The position numbers and the translations under genes are program-made. A stretch of DNA of 34,094 nt from Candidatus Levybacteria bacterium RIFCSPHIGHO2_01_FULL_40_16 (lineage in GTDB: Bacteria; Patescibacteriota; Microgenomatia; Levybacterales; UBA12049): positions 1 through 34,094 of the forward strand of contig MFNS01000006.1 of the NCBI GenBank assembly GCA_001783805.1. Reading direction: 5' to 3'. The notes under the pieces were generated by a model, which worked only from the letters and a program-made list of their open reading frames with translations, was not told the DNA's origin and ran no database searches. Shown in pieces: positions 1-8,081 of this stretch (positions are counted from its first letter, which is position 1; every line of letters starts with the position of its first letter).

Positions 1-9
1 CAAATGAGG

Positions 10-15
10 TATAAT
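10..15 (+). promoter_or_regulatory. -10 box of the rpsL promoter
   Basis: A perfect TATAAT lies 10 nt before the rpsL ATG at 26. Transcription would begin about 4 nt before the start codon, leaving no room for a Shine-Dalgarno site. The -35 box would lie outside the window. Confidence 0.6.
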
Positions 16-25
16 ACGCTAACTT

Positions 26-505
26 ATGCCAACTTTATCGCAACTTTCTAAAAGAGGAAGAAAAAGAAAAATAAAAAAAAGCCGGTCAGGCGCTTTAAGA
101 AGGATTTTTAATGCCAAAGACCGGATCTACAAAACCACAATTTCACCTCAAAAAAGAGGAGTGGTTACACTGGTCAAAACAATGACTCCCAAAAAGCCAA
201 ACTCGGCTTTGCGAAAAGTTGCCCGTGTCAAATTGTCCAACAAAATGGAAGTGACCGCCTATATTATGGGAATCGGACATTCACTTTCCGAACACGGAAT
301 AGTTTTAGTCCGAGGCGGCAGGGTCAAGGATTTGCCGGGTGTAAAATATCATATTGTCAGAGGCAAATTTGATCTGCTGGGAGTTGAGGGAAGAAAAAGA
401 TCCAGAAGTAAATACGGAACCAAGAAAAATGTAATAGGAGGAGTAGCGCCAAAAGTTGTTGCGGGAACCGCTGAAGTAAAGCCTGCCGCGCCGGCAACGG
501 CTTAA
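26..505 (+). CDS. rpsL: 30S ribosomal protein S12
   Basis: This is the decoding-centre protein uS12 of the small subunit. The signature PQKRG is at residues 41-45, [11 protein letters not shown] at about 54-64 and [10 protein letters not shown] further on, including the lysines where streptomycin-resistance changes arise in other bacteria. The N-terminal part is about 13 residues longer than in E. coli, as in Gram-positive S12. The last 20 or so residues form an Ala/Pro/Val-rich tail beyond the usual end, so the protein is 159 aa rather than about 124-138. rpsG follows 6 nt later and the two are clearly co-transcribed. The identity is certain; the role of the tail is unknown. Confidence 0.98.
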   Translation: MPTLSQLSKRGRKRKIKKSRSGALRRIFNAKDRIYKTTISPQKRGVVTLVKTMTPKKPNSALRKVARVKLSNKMEVTAYIMGIGHSLSEHGIVLVRGGRVKDLPGVKYHIVRGKFDLLGVEGRKRSRSKYGTKKNVIGGVAPKVVAGTAEVKPAAPATA

Positions 506-511
506 TAAATT

Positions 512-985
512 ATGAGACACAAACAAGCACCAAGAAGGGAAATTGACGGAGACGCAATTTACAACAACAAACAAGTTGCTAAGTTTATTAATTATCTCAT
601 GAGGGATGGTAAGAAAACTGTGGCGCAGAATGTGCTGTATGCGGCTTTTAATTTAATTACCAAAAAAGAACTGGATCCGATCGCGACTTTTGAAAAAGCT
701 CTAGACAGTGTTGGGCCAAAACAAGAAGTTAAAGCCAAAAGGGTCGGAGGAGCATCTTATCAAATTCCTATGGAAGTCAGACCCGAAAGAAGAGCCTCTT
801 TGGCAATGAAATGGATTGTTGAGTCGGCCAGAAAAAGATCCAACAAGGATTATAAAATTTTTGAGGAGAAATTAGCAGCTGAATTGATGGATGCTGCGAG
901 CGAGCAGGGAGAAGCAATCAAGAAAAGAGATTCGGTGCTGCGCATGGCCCAAGCAAATAGAGCTTTTTCACATTTTAAGTGGTAA
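512..985 (+). CDS. rpsG: 30S ribosomal protein S7
   Basis: Primary 16S rRNA-binding protein uS7, which nucleates assembly of the 30S head. The 157 aa length is typical. The family core GGASYQIPMEV and the following RR..AMKWI segment are present, as is the C-terminal A.ANRAFSHFKW end. It is the second gene of the str-type operon, starting 6 nt after the rpsL stop. A 62-codon reading frame of unknown function begins 1 nt after its stop codon. Confidence 0.98.
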   Translation: MRHKQAPRREIDGDAIYNNKQVAKFINYLMRDGKKTVAQNVLYAAFNLITKKELDPIATFEKALDSVGPKQEVKAKRVGGASYQIPMEVRPERRASLAMKWIVESARKRSNKDYKIFEEKLAAELMDAASEQGEAIKKRDSVLRMAQANRAFSHFKW

Positions 986-986
986 C

Positions 987-1175
987 ATGAGAAAAGAAGA
1001 TCCCAATTCATTGTGGGAAGATTTTGGAAAACAGACTAAAATAAAAGAAAAAGCGAATGAAGATCAACCTGCGGTTCCCCAAAATTTAGAAGTAGGAGTA
1101 TCTGAAATAGGAAAAGATCTTGTTGAGAGAAGTAGGCATCATGGTCCACGGTTTGGCAGGCGGCATGTAATATAG
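987..1175 (+). CDS. Small hypothetical protein downstream of rpsG
   Basis: A 62-aa reading frame begins with ATG one base after the rpsG stop, so it is probably translationally coupled to S7. I chose this ATG because the longer in-frame opening at 891 lies inside rpsG. The protein is hydrophilic. It has an acidic/lysine-rich first half with a Trp (SLWEDFGKQ) and ends in a strongly basic tail rich in Arg and His (RSRHHGPRFGRR). I see no signal peptide, membrane segment or recognised domain. The basic tail and its place in a ribosomal operon would fit an RNA- or ribosome-associated protein, but that is only a guess. Confidence 0.55.
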   Translation: MRKEDPNSLWEDFGKQTKIKEKANEDQPAVPQNLEVGVSEIGKDLVERSRHHGPRFGRRHVI

Positions 1176-1194
1176 CAATTGATACCTAGTAGGT

Positions 1195-1806
1195 TTATTC
1201 CGTAGTTATTCCGAGGATTGCATCGCCGATTTCCATTTTCTGAACTACATCCATTCCCTTAGTCACAATTCCGAAATTGGTATATTTGCCGTTGAGGAAT
1301 TGAGAATCTGTTTTAACGATAAAAAACTGCGAGTCATTTTGAACTTTGCCGTCACCTTTGCTGGCAATTCCCACCGCACCAACCACAAATGGTTTGGAAT
1401 TAAATTCAACCGTCATATTTCCTCCGCCCGCGCCATTGCCCAACGGATCTCCGCCTTGGACTACCCAATTCTCAACCCGATGGAAAGTTAAATTATTGTA
1501 AAATCCGCTTTTGGCTTTACTTACGAAATTTGCAACCGTATTCGGCGCATCTTTTGTATAAAATTCTATTTCGATATTTCCTTTGGCGGTTTTAATCGTT
1601 GCCATTGTCACTTCTGTTTGAGAAGAAGGAGTGGAAGTATTGGATGGGCTAGTACTTAAAGTTTGAATTGGGGATGGAATTGGACTGGCTGAAGAAAGAC
1701 TAAGTACCGCATTTTGCGCCGTAGGTTTTACAGCATTATTGTTAATTACCAGAACCGTAAATAATCCGAGAAGAATCAAAGCAACAATCATCATAATTTT
1801 TCCCAC
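1195..1806 (-). CDS. Membrane-anchored cyclophilin-type peptidyl-prolyl isomerase
   Basis: Predicted to isomerise peptidyl-proline bonds outside the membrane. The 203-aa protein has an N-terminal hydrophobic anchor at residues 4-21, a Ser/Thr/Pro-rich linker to about residue 65, and then a compact cyclophilin domain. That domain shows FHRV...QGGDP, the NDSQFFI strand and LNGKYTNFG. These keep the catalytic Arg of FHR and the Gln of SQFF, while the Trp of human CypA is absent, as in many bacterial forms. The start is GTG at 1806, preceded at 7 nt by an extended -10 box (TGG-TATAAT, 1814-1819 on this strand), so the transcript should be leaderless. It is divergent from the hydrolase gene at 1875 and could help fold secreted proteins. 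Confidence 0.9.
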   Translation of the reverse strand: MGKIMMIVALILLGLFTVLVINNNAVKPTAQNAVLSLSSASPIPSPIQTLSTSPSNTSTPSSQTEVTMATIKTAKGNIEIEFYTKDAPNTVANFVSKAKSGFYNNLTFHRVENWVVQGGDPLGNGAGGGNMTVEFNSKPFVVGAVGIASKGDGKVQNDSQFFIVKTDSQFLNGKYTNFGIVTKGMDVVQKMEIGDAILGITTE

Positions 1807-1813
1807 AAAAAAG

Positions 1814-1822
1814 ATTATACCA
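1814..1822 (-). promoter_or_regulatory. Extended -10 promoter of the cyclophilin gene
   Basis: On the minus strand TGG-TATAAT ends 7 nt before the GTG at 1806. No good -35 box is seen 17 nt upstream, and the TGn extension may compensate. The start codon would be at or next to the transcription start. Confidence 0.55.
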
Positions 1823-1838
1823 CATGCATGATTACCTA

Positions 1839-1867
1839 TTGCACGGACTAATAGTTTCGACTACATT
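1839..1867 (+). promoter_or_regulatory. Promoter of the LCAT-like hydrolase gene
   Basis: TTGCAC (1839-1844), a 17-nt spacer and TACATT (1862-1867) end 7 nt before the GTG at 1875. The spacing predicts a leaderless transcript and supports the GTG over the ATG at 1871, which runs into a stop after seven codons. Confidence 0.5.
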
Positions 1868-1874
1868 TTAATGA

Positions 1875-4457
1875 GTGAGATTATTTGCCCGTAGTCTTGT
1901 TTTATTTTTCTCCACAGTTTTTTATTTAATATTTTTTGTTCCTTCCGCTTTTGCATTAACAACTCCGTTCCGAAGCGCAAATATAGTTACAACTAATGGC
2001 GTTCCGGCTTATACAAGTCTTAGTAATTGTTCTGTTACCGATGGCTTAACATGCGATAGGGCATTAGCAAATTCTTATGCGAATTTATATTTTCGGGATT
2101 TTGGTACCTATGAAGATTTTGGAATGTTGCCGGGATCAGTAATTACGAAAATTAGAATACGTGTAACCGGAAAAGCAAGTTCCTCATTATATGTTGGTTT
2201 GTCATCCGGAACAATTTTTCAAGCAAATTGCCAATGGCCCTCCTATCTTTGGACATTGTGGCAGTTGAATGGCTCAATAATCAATTCTCAAACATTCATT
2301 ACGAGTCTTGAGCAACAAAGTTATGTAAACGGAACTGTTTTGGCGTATTGTCTTCGTCCTTATAATTTTGAAAATAAAAATTTCATATTCATAATTAATT
2401 ATGCTTCTCCTCAAAATTGGTCAGCCAATATTGATAATTTTGAAATAGCCTTTGACTATGTATCTGCGCCAATCCCGATACCAACACCTGCACCAACTTC
2501 TACCCCTACGCCCACGCCCAAAACGCCTTTAATCTTAATTCCCGGCATCGGCGGATCAGAATTAAAAGTCGCGGAGGATACATATTGGTTGGATAAAGAT
2601 GACGGACATGATGGGAAGTTTAATTACATTTATCCCAAAGACGAAGTAGTTTGGGTAAATGAATCAAAGATGGGAGAGCTTGGTGAGGACGATTATTATG
2701 ATGTTTTAAGAATGAAGACTGACGGAATAATCTCTGAGGCAAATATAGGAGCGAGCGGTAATCTAGTAGCCCGAGCTTATCAAGGGACAATAGATTTCTT
2801 TAAAGCAAATGGCTATACGCTAAATAAGGATTTCTTTGTTTTCCCATATGATTGGCGAAAAGATATCTCATTAACAGCTCCACTTCTTGATCAAAAAATT
2901 AATGAGATAAAAACGCAAACAGGAAATGCAAAAGTGGATATAATTGCGCATTCAATGGGAGGATTAGTCGCGAGAAATTATATTTCCGATGCAACAAGAG
3001 CTTCAACTGTTAGAAAATTATTTACTTTAGGAACACCACATTTAGGATCAGTAGATTCTTTAAGAAATTTAAGATACGGCGCTTGCTTAACTCCCCTACC
3101 TATATCGTTAGGGCCATTATGCTTAGGATTAATAGATACGGAAACAAATGATGTTGTTCAAAACATGATTAGCGTGTTTCAATTGGCTCCGAGCCAAGCT
3201 TACTTTAACTTTTATTCAGGTCAGGATAATTACCGCCCCTATCCGTACAAAACAGAATCAGGGGCTTTAAACTATAATCAAATTAAAAATTTATTAACCG
3301 ACCTTGGCCATAACACAACATTATTTAATCCGAGTGAAATTTTTCATTCGCTTGACGATAGCATTTCCAATACAAATAGTGTTGATGTAATAGTAATTGC
3401 CGGATCCGGACGGTCTACCTTGGGGCAAATTATTGAGGAAAAAAGAATTTCTTTGTTGGGAATTCCATATATTCATAAAGATATGCTTAATATCAATGGT
3501 GACCAAACAGTTCCTCTTTTTAGTGCTTCACTTATCGATCACGACAGAGACAAGTCATTGCTTGGAGGTGCTAAAATTTTTTATACTAATCAAAAGCATG
3601 GAGAATTGGTTGCTTCCGGATCCGCATTAAACTTAGTTAAAAACATTTTAGATGGAAATAGTCAATTGCCCGATGGGGTTTCCACTCAAGCAGCTTCTTT
3701 ACCTTCAATATGGTGGATATTTTCAGTCCATTCGCCTGTAAATATGAATATTTATGATTCATCGGGCAATCATACTGGCCCAACAGATAATGGAGATTTT
3801 GAGGAAAACATTCCGGGAAGTTCATATTCTACTTTAGACGATGCTAAGTTTATTTTTATTCCTAATAATGGAAATTATAATATAAAGTTTGAAGCCACTG
3901 ATCAAGGGAGTTTCGATTTTAAAATTAGGAAATATAATAATGATGAAAATACGGAAACTATACTCTATAAAGAAATTCCATTAACTGAAACTACAAAAGC
4001 AGAAACACAATTTGATACTCAATCTTCAGAAATTCCCATTATTAGAGTTGACCAGAATGGAGACGGTAACTTTGATTTTAACGCTGAACGCTTCAGTATT
4101 CTGGAGGGTAATGAAAATTATGATTTTACTCCCCCAGCAATTTCGTTTAGCGTTGATCCAAAATTTATCTGGCCGGCAAATAATGAAATGGTGGATGTAA
4201 GAATTACAGTTAAGATAATTGATGAAAATCCATATTTAATAACAATTTTGGTAGATGATGAATATGACTTAATTGAACCTTCAATAGCTATTCAAAACGA
4301 AACAAATATCAATCAGATGGTCAGATTAGAGGCTTCGAGGATAGGAGATGACAAGGATGGCAGAACCTATAAAATAAAAATACTGGCTACGGATCTGGCC
4401 GGAAATACTTCTCTATCTGCAACAGAAGTTATTGTTCCGCATGACCAGAGGGAATAA
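1875..4457 (+). CDS. Secreted LCAT-like alpha/beta hydrolase (lipase/acyltransferase family)
   Basis: An 860-aa protein with a signal peptide (residues 1 to about 28, ending in SAFA). An N-terminal beta-rich region runs to about 200, followed by a Pro/Thr linker and an alpha/beta hydrolase domain at about 217-600. The domain opens with LILIPGIGGSEL and has YDWRKDI, a hallmark of lecithin:cholesterol acyltransferase-like enzymes. The nucleophile elbow is HSMGG with Ser360. Likely triad partners are Asp543 in NGDQTVP and His575 in NQKHGE. The last 220 residues look like beta-sandwich domains, possibly for substrate or surface binding. The likely substrate is an ester lipid or another surface ester, but specificity cannot be read from sequence. 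It overlaps no other gene and has its own promoter. Confidence 0.85.
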   Translation: MRLFARSLVLFFSTVFYLIFFVPSAFALTTPFRSANIVTTNGVPAYTSLSNCSVTDGLTCDRALANSYANLYFRDFGTYEDFGMLPGSVITKIRIRVTGKASSSLYVGLSSGTIFQANCQWPSYLWTLWQLNGSIINSQTFITSLEQQSYVNGTVLAYCLRPYNFENKNFIFIINYASPQNWSANIDNFEIAFDYVSAPIPIPTPAPTSTPTPTPKTPLILIPGIGGSELKVAEDTYWLDKDDGHDGKFNYIYPKDEVVWVNESKMGELGEDDYYDVLRMKTDGIISEANIGASGNLVARAYQGTIDFFKANGYTLNKDFFVFPYDWRKDISLTAPLLDQKINEIKTQTGNAKVDIIAHSMGGLVARNYISDATRASTVRKLFTLGTPHLGSVDSLRNLRYGACLTPLPISLGPLCLGLIDTETNDVVQNMISVFQLAPSQAYFNFYSGQDNYRPYPYKTESGALNYNQIKNLLTDLGHNTTLFNPSEIFHSLDDSISNTNSVDVIVIAGSGRSTLGQIIEEKRISLLGIPYIHKDMLNINGDQTVPLFSASLIDHDRDKSLLGGAKIFYTNQKHGELVASGSALNLVKNILDGNSQLPDGVSTQAASLPSIWWIFSVHSPVNMNIYDSSGNHTGPTDNGDFEENIPGSSYSTLDDAKFIFIPNNGNYNIKFEATDQGSFDFKIRKYNNDENTETILYKEIPLTETTKAETQFDTQSSEIPIIRVDQNGDGNFDFNAERFSILEGNENYDFTPPAISFSVDPKFIWPANNEMVDVRITVKIIDENPYLITILVDDEYDLIEPSIAIQNETNINQMVRLEASRIGDDKDGRTYKIKILATDLAGNTSLSATEVIVPHDQRE

Positions 4458-4462
4458 AGTAG

Positions 4463-4699
4463 TTATCTTTTTTTCAGCAGTAGCTTCCAAACTCCCCAAA
4501 TAACCAAGAACCAGAAAGCTACGTCCAGAGCTAGAGTTGAATAGTTTGTGCTTGCCGTACCAAATAAAGCATAGGAACCAAATTTGAATGGAAGTCCTGC
4601 TTGATTTGCGGAAGGATTGGCTAAAGCGTCTATAATGCCAAGTCCATAAGTCGCGACTGTGCTTAATATTAAAATAATTACTAGTGATTTTTTGGTCAC
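4463..4699 (-). CDS. Small two-TM membrane protein of unknown function
   Basis: A 78-aa protein starting with GTG at 4699. It has hydrophobic segments at about residues 5-25 and 57-75 and ends in a short positively charged tail (LLLKKR). The loop between them has an Asn/Ala/Gly-rich stretch. I do not recognise the family. A weak extended -10 (TGT-GATAGT on the minus strand) lies 8 nt before the start. It converges on the hydrolase gene, whose stop is 5 nt from its own stop. Confidence 0.65.
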   Translation of the reverse strand: MTKKSLVIILILSTVATYGLGIIDALANPSANQAGLPFKFGSYALFGTASTNYSTLALDVAFWFLVIWGVWKLLLKKR

Positions 4700-4748
4700 A
4701 TACTCACACTATCACAAAATTTCCACATCAACAACTATGTCGGAAAAT

Positions 4749-4794
4749 TAGCTTCACGAGGTCTAGCTTCGCAAGGTCTCTCCTTGCGAAGCTA
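4749..4794. repeat. Tandem 15-mer leading into a perfect 13-bp palindrome
   Basis: Two 15-nt units (4749-4763 and 4764-4778) match at 13 of 15 positions. The second is also the left arm of a perfect inverted repeat: TAGCTTCGCAAGG (4764-4776), a 5-nt loop and its complement (4782-4794). The hairpin is followed by A7 on the plus strand and has no T-tract after it on either strand, so it does not look like an intrinsic terminator. Confidence 0.75.
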
Positions 4795-4833
4795 AAAAAA
4801 GGCTGGGACATTGTGGATTGGGTTTTTGTTTTT

Positions 4834-4842
4834 TGGTAGAAT
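4834..4842 (+). promoter_or_regulatory. Extended -10 promoter of the DUF5678-like gene
   Basis: TGG-TAGAAT ends 6 nt before the ATG at 4849. No convincing -35 box is seen at 17 nt. The spacing predicts a leaderless mRNA. Confidence 0.45.
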
Positions 4843-4848
4843 CAAACC

Positions 4849-5277
4849 ATGCAAAACGAAAGATTGGGGAAAGAAATAGAGGGAATTTTTACAAAAAGCA
4901 AATCGGGAAGTGAATTTCTTGAAAAGAGTGAGTTTATAAAAAAAATGGGGGAGGCAGAGCTTGACAATCCCAGTGATGACCCAAGTCTTAATAAACATTG
5001 GCATGAAATTATGACAGACGAAAAAAGAATGGGAGATTTTTGGGAATATCGCAAGAACAAGGAATGGTTTGAAGAGAATTTCGAGATGATTGAAAAAAAA
5101 CACCGGGGGCAAGTTGTTTTTGTCTGTAATCAGGCTATTATATTCTCCAGCGGAAAAAGCGAGAAGATAAAAAATGAAATCCGCTCCTTAGCTTTAGGGG
5201 TAGAATATCATCGATATTTCTATTACTATGTTCCAAAACTGGGAGAAAGTACGCCTAAGCCTAAAAGCATTCATTAA
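4849..5277 (+). CDS. Hypothetical protein with a DUF5678-like C-terminal part
   Basis: A 142-aa soluble protein. The first 60 residues are acidic/lysine-rich and probably helical. From about residue 68 the pattern WFEENFEMIEKKHRGQVVFVCN..., followed by a Ser/Gly turn, a lysine-rich helix and a short YFYYYVPK strand, resembles the DUF5678 fold. In those small proteins a helix is followed by GkwVaiv-type strands. The function is unknown. It sits alone between a palindrome and the SLOG-like gene and has its own extended -10 promoter. The match is from memory of the family pattern and is tentative. Confidence 0.65.
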   Translation: MQNERLGKEIEGIFTKSKSGSEFLEKSEFIKKMGEAELDNPSDDPSLNKHWHEIMTDEKRMGDFWEYRKNKEWFEENFEMIEKKHRGQVVFVCNQAIIFSSGKSEKIKNEIRSLALGVEYHRYFYYYVPKLGESTPKPKSIH

Positions 5278-5312
5278 CGTTGTAGCTAGATAGTTTTTGT
5301 GATGATTGAACT

Positions 5313-5822
5313 ATGAAATGGGTTTCTATCGGCGGAAGCTGGAGAAAAACTAACAAGCAATTAGAAAAAGACGTGAGAAAAACCGTAAGAAAATTTATCG
5401 GCAATAAAAATGGCATGATTTCAGGCGGTGCTTTAGGAGTTGATTATATTGCGACTGACGAAGCGCTAAAATTAGACCCAGCCGCCAAAAGAATAAAAAT
5501 TTTTCTCCCCACAACTTTAGAAATCTACTCAAAGCATTATCAAGAAAAAGCCAGAGAAGGGATTATTACAGAAAAACAAGCTAAGGATTTAGCAACTCAA
5601 TTAAAAAGAATTAGAACAAATAACTCCTCATCTATTATCGAAAATAATAAAAATAAAATTGTGAATGAAAACACCTATGCCCAAAGAGACTCAGCGATTA
5701 TAAATTTGGCAGATGAGGCAATATCGTTTCATGTCAATCAAAGTCCGGCAACAAAAGGAAATATTCAAAAGATCCGTGAGAAAGGAATCCCATTAAAAGT
5801 TTTTACCTACACCATTAAATAA
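5313..5822 (+). CDS. SLOG/DprA-like Rossmann-fold protein
   Basis: A 169-aa single-domain protein. It opens with a strand and glycine turn (VSIGGSWR). The hallmark SGGALGVDYIATDEAL lies at about residues 37-52, matching the GGA.GVD loop that binds nucleotides or single-stranded DNA in SLOG/DprA/LOG families. Residues 117-165 contain QRDSAIINLADEAISF, a threonine-containing loop and REKGIPLKVF, which fit the second half of the fold. It is shorter than DprA and lacks its extra domains, so DNA uptake is only one option; sensing or processing of a nucleotide-derived molecule is another. A weak extended -10-like TGT-GATGAT (5298-5306) lies 6 nt before the ATG. Confidence 0.75.
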   Translation: MKWVSIGGSWRKTNKQLEKDVRKTVRKFIGNKNGMISGGALGVDYIATDEALKLDPAAKRIKIFLPTTLEIYSKHYQEKAREGIITEKQAKDLATQLKRIRTNNSSSIIENNKNKIVNENTYAQRDSAIINLADEAISFHVNQSPATKGNIQKIREKGIPLKVFTYTIK

Positions 5823-5855
5823 AAACTGAATCCTCTAGAATGGAAATGCAAAATA

Positions 5856-5864
5856 TGATATACT
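5856..5864 (+). promoter_or_regulatory. Extended -10 promoter of fusA
   Basis: TGA-TATACT places the transcription start near 5871, giving a leader of about 92 nt before the fusA ATG. No clear -35 box is present. Confidence 0.55.
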
Positions 5865-5870
5865 TATTTA

Positions 5871-5959
5871 ATCTCAAATCTTAGATCTTCCTCCTTCGCT
5901 AAAGCTTCGGAGGACAAGGCAAATCTCAAGTAGAATAAGATCTTGTTTTGAGCTTTTTT
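5871..5959 (+). promoter_or_regulatory. fusA leader: long hairpin followed by T6, candidate attenuator
   Basis: The predicted leader can fold end to end. CTCAAA (5873-5878) pairs with TTTGAG (5947-5952), AGATCTT (5883-5889) with AAGATCT (5937-5943), and TCCTCC (5889-5894) with GGAGGA (5909-5914), T5889 being shared by the last two. The hairpin is followed by T6 (5954-5959), 3 nt before the ATG. A second CTCAA (5925-5929) can compete for the TTGAG arm. This has the form of a regulatable terminator, but its outer helix is AT-rich and weak. Confidence 0.45.
5887..5923. repeat. Palindromic repeat, copy in the fusA leader
   Basis: The core CTTCGCTAAAGCTTCGG (5894-5910) is identical to the core at 25588-25604 inside rplD, and the flanks are similar. 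The unit can form a CCTCC/GGAGG stem with an inner GCT/AGC helix, so it behaves as a REP-like dispersed palindrome. Confidence 0.7.
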
Positions 5960-5962
5960 ATT

Positions 5963-8074
5963 ATGGCTGAAGATAAGCGCTACGTCGAGTTAGACCACAT
6001 CCGAAATATTGGCATTATTGCCCATATTGACGCGGGAAAAACTACTACCACCGAGCGTATTTTATATTACACCGGGAAAACTTACAAAATCGGAGATATT
6101 GATGAGGGTACGACAGTCATGGACTGGATGGCCGAAGAAAGAGCGCGCGGAATCACAATTGTGTCCGCCGCAACCACCGCATATTGGAAAGGCTATAGAA
6201 TCAACATTATTGATACTCCCGGACACGTTGATTTTACCGCAGAAGTAGAGCGTTCACTGCGGGTTTTGGACGGCGGAATTACGGTTTTGGATGCGGAAGA
6301 AGGAGTGCAGTCGCAATCCGAAACAGTCTGGAGACAGGCAGATAAATACAAAGTCCCGAGACTCTGTTTTGTCAACAAAATGGACAAACTTGGAGCGGAT
6401 TTCTTAGCCACTGTCAAAAGCATTGAAGACAGGCTTGGGGCAAATCCCGCAATTATGGTTCTGCCAATCGGAGCCGAAGCTACTTTTAAAGGTGTTTATG
6501 ATTTATTACACAAAAAATCCATTATCTGGACAGGGGAAGAATTAGGCGCCAAATTTACCATTACGGATGAAATTCCGCAAGGAATGGGTCCGGAAATCGA
6601 AAAATATCGGGCCAAACTGGTTGAGAAAATTTCCGAAACAGATGATATTCTCATGGATAAATATCTTAAGAATGAGGAGATTAAGCCTGAAGAGTTAAAA
6701 GCAGCTTTAAGACGCGCAGTGATTGCTTATAAATTGGTGCCGATTTTTGCCGGAAGCTCTTTGCGCAATAAAGGTGTCCAGCCGCTTTTGGATGGAGTAA
6801 TTGATTATCTGCCATCCCCGGTGGACTTGGGACAAGTTAAAGGCACCAATTCCCAAACAGGTACGGAAGAAATCAGAAAGTTAGTTCCGGAAGAGTCATT
6901 GTCAGGCCTGGCTTTCAAAATTCAAAATGATCCGCATGTCGGAAAGTTAACTTACTTCAGAGTTTATTCGGGCAAAGTCATGGCCGGGACCTATATCTAC
7001 AACAGCACCAAAAACAGTCAGGAAAGAGTCGGCCGTTTATTATTAATGCATTCCAATGAAAGAACGGAAATCAAGGAAGCTTTTGCCGGAGAAATTGTGG
7101 CAATTGTCGGACTCAAAGATACTACAACCGGAGACACTTTGTGCGATCCCCAAAAACCGATTATTCTGGAAAAAATTGTTTTTCCGGAGCCGGTTATCTC
7201 TTTGGCAATTGAGCCCAAAACCAAGTCCGATCAGGAGAAATTGGGCTATGCTTTGAAGCGGCTAATGGATGAGGATCCGACCTTTCAGGTAAAAACCAAT
7301 CATGAAACCGGACAGACAATTATCTCCGGAGTCGGAGAATTACAACTGGAAGTGAAAGTCAATACCATGAAAGCGGATTTTGGGGTTGAAGCCAACGTCG
7401 GAGCGCCGCAAGTAGCTTACAAAGAAACCATTGCCAGAATTGCGGAGGGGGAAGGAAAATATATTAAACAATCCGGAGGAAAAGGACAATACGGACACTG
7501 TCTGTTGCGGGTTGAGCCTGCGCCCCGCGGGGAAGGTTTTGAATTTATTAACGAAATTAAGGGAGGAACAATTCCGGCTGTCTTTATCTCTTCAATTGAA
7601 AAAGGAGTTAAGGAAACTATGGAAAACGGAATTTTATTAGGTTACCCGATGGTCGATATGAATGTCGCGGTTTATGACGGAAGCTTCCATGAAGTTGACT
7701 CTTCAGATATTGCTTTTAAGATTGCCGCATCCCAAGCTTTACAGGCTGCAACCAAAAAAGCCGGGTTAACCTTGTTAGAACCAATTATGAAAGTTGAAGT
7801 TACCACTCCGAGTGAATTTATGGGAGACGTGATCGGCGATTTGTCTTCCAAAAGAGCGCAGATTTCCGGAACCGAAGAAAGATCAAGAGCAACAATTATT
7901 CTGTCTTTGGTGCCTTTGTCGGAGTTGTCCGGATACGCAACTACGCTTCGGAGCATGACCAAAGGAAGAGCCTCTTATTACATGGAGCCGTCTCATTACG
8001 AAGAAGTACCCAAAAATATCCAGGAAGAAATGTTGTCTAAATCCACCTTCACCGGAAGAGTTAACGCCCAATAA
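5963..8074 (+). CDS. fusA: Elongation factor G
   Basis: Ribosomal translocase GTPase that moves tRNAs and mRNA after each peptide bond and also helps recycle ribosomes. The 703-aa protein has G1 AHIDAGKTTTTE, switch I RGITI, G3 DTPGHVDF and G4 NKMD, followed by domains II-V, with GKGQYGH in domain IV and the conserved C-terminal MTKGRASY region. I start it at the ATG at 5963: the TTG at 5948 would add five residues encoded by the T-tract of the leader. It has its own promoter and structured leader rather than following rpsG directly. Its last codons are echoed at 8296-8307 and 8587-8619. Confidence 0.98.
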   Translation: MAEDKRYVELDHIRNIGIIAHIDAGKTTTTERILYYTGKTYKIGDIDEGTTVMDWMAEERARGITIVSAATTAYWKGYRINIIDTPGHVDFTAEVERSLRVLDGGITVLDAEEGVQSQSETVWRQADKYKVPRLCFVNKMDKLGADFLATVKSIEDRLGANPAIMVLPIGAEATFKGVYDLLHKKSIIWTGEELGAKFTITDEIPQGMGPEIEKYRAKLVEKISETDDILMDKYLKNEEIKPEELKAALRRAVIAYKLVPIFAGSSLRNKGVQPLLDGVIDYLPSPVDLGQVKGTNSQTGTEEIRKLVPEESLSGLAFKIQNDPHVGKLTYFRVYSGKVMAGTYIYNSTKNSQERVGRLLLMHSNERTEIKEAFAGEIVAIVGLKDTTTGDTLCDPQKPIILEKIVFPEPVISLAIEPKTKSDQEKLGYALKRLMDEDPTFQVKTNHETGQTIISGVGELQLEVKVNTMKADFGVEANVGAPQVAYKETIARIAEGEGKYIKQSGGKGQYGHCLLRVEPAPRGEGFEFINEIKGGTIPAVFISSIEKGVKETMENGILLGYPMVDMNVAVYDGSFHEVDSSDIAFKIAASQALQAATKKAGLTLLEPIMKVEVTTPSEFMGDVIGDLSSKRAQISGTEERSRATIILSLVPLSELSGYATTLRSMTKGRASYYMEPSHYEEVPKNIQEEMLSKSTFTGRVNAQ

Positions 8075-8081
8075 TTTTCCC

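Noticed and set aside
1871-1894. ATG at 1871 as the start of the LCAT-like gene
   Set aside because: That frame ends after seven codons; the GTG at 1875 leads into the signal peptide.
4764-4794. Intrinsic terminator for a neighbouring gene
   Set aside because: The hairpin is followed by A7 on the plus strand and by mixed sequence on the minus strand, with no T-tract after it in either direction.
5948-5962. TTG start adding five residues to EF-G
   Set aside because: These codons are the T-tract of the leader, and the ATG at 5963 gives the normal EF-G N-terminus.
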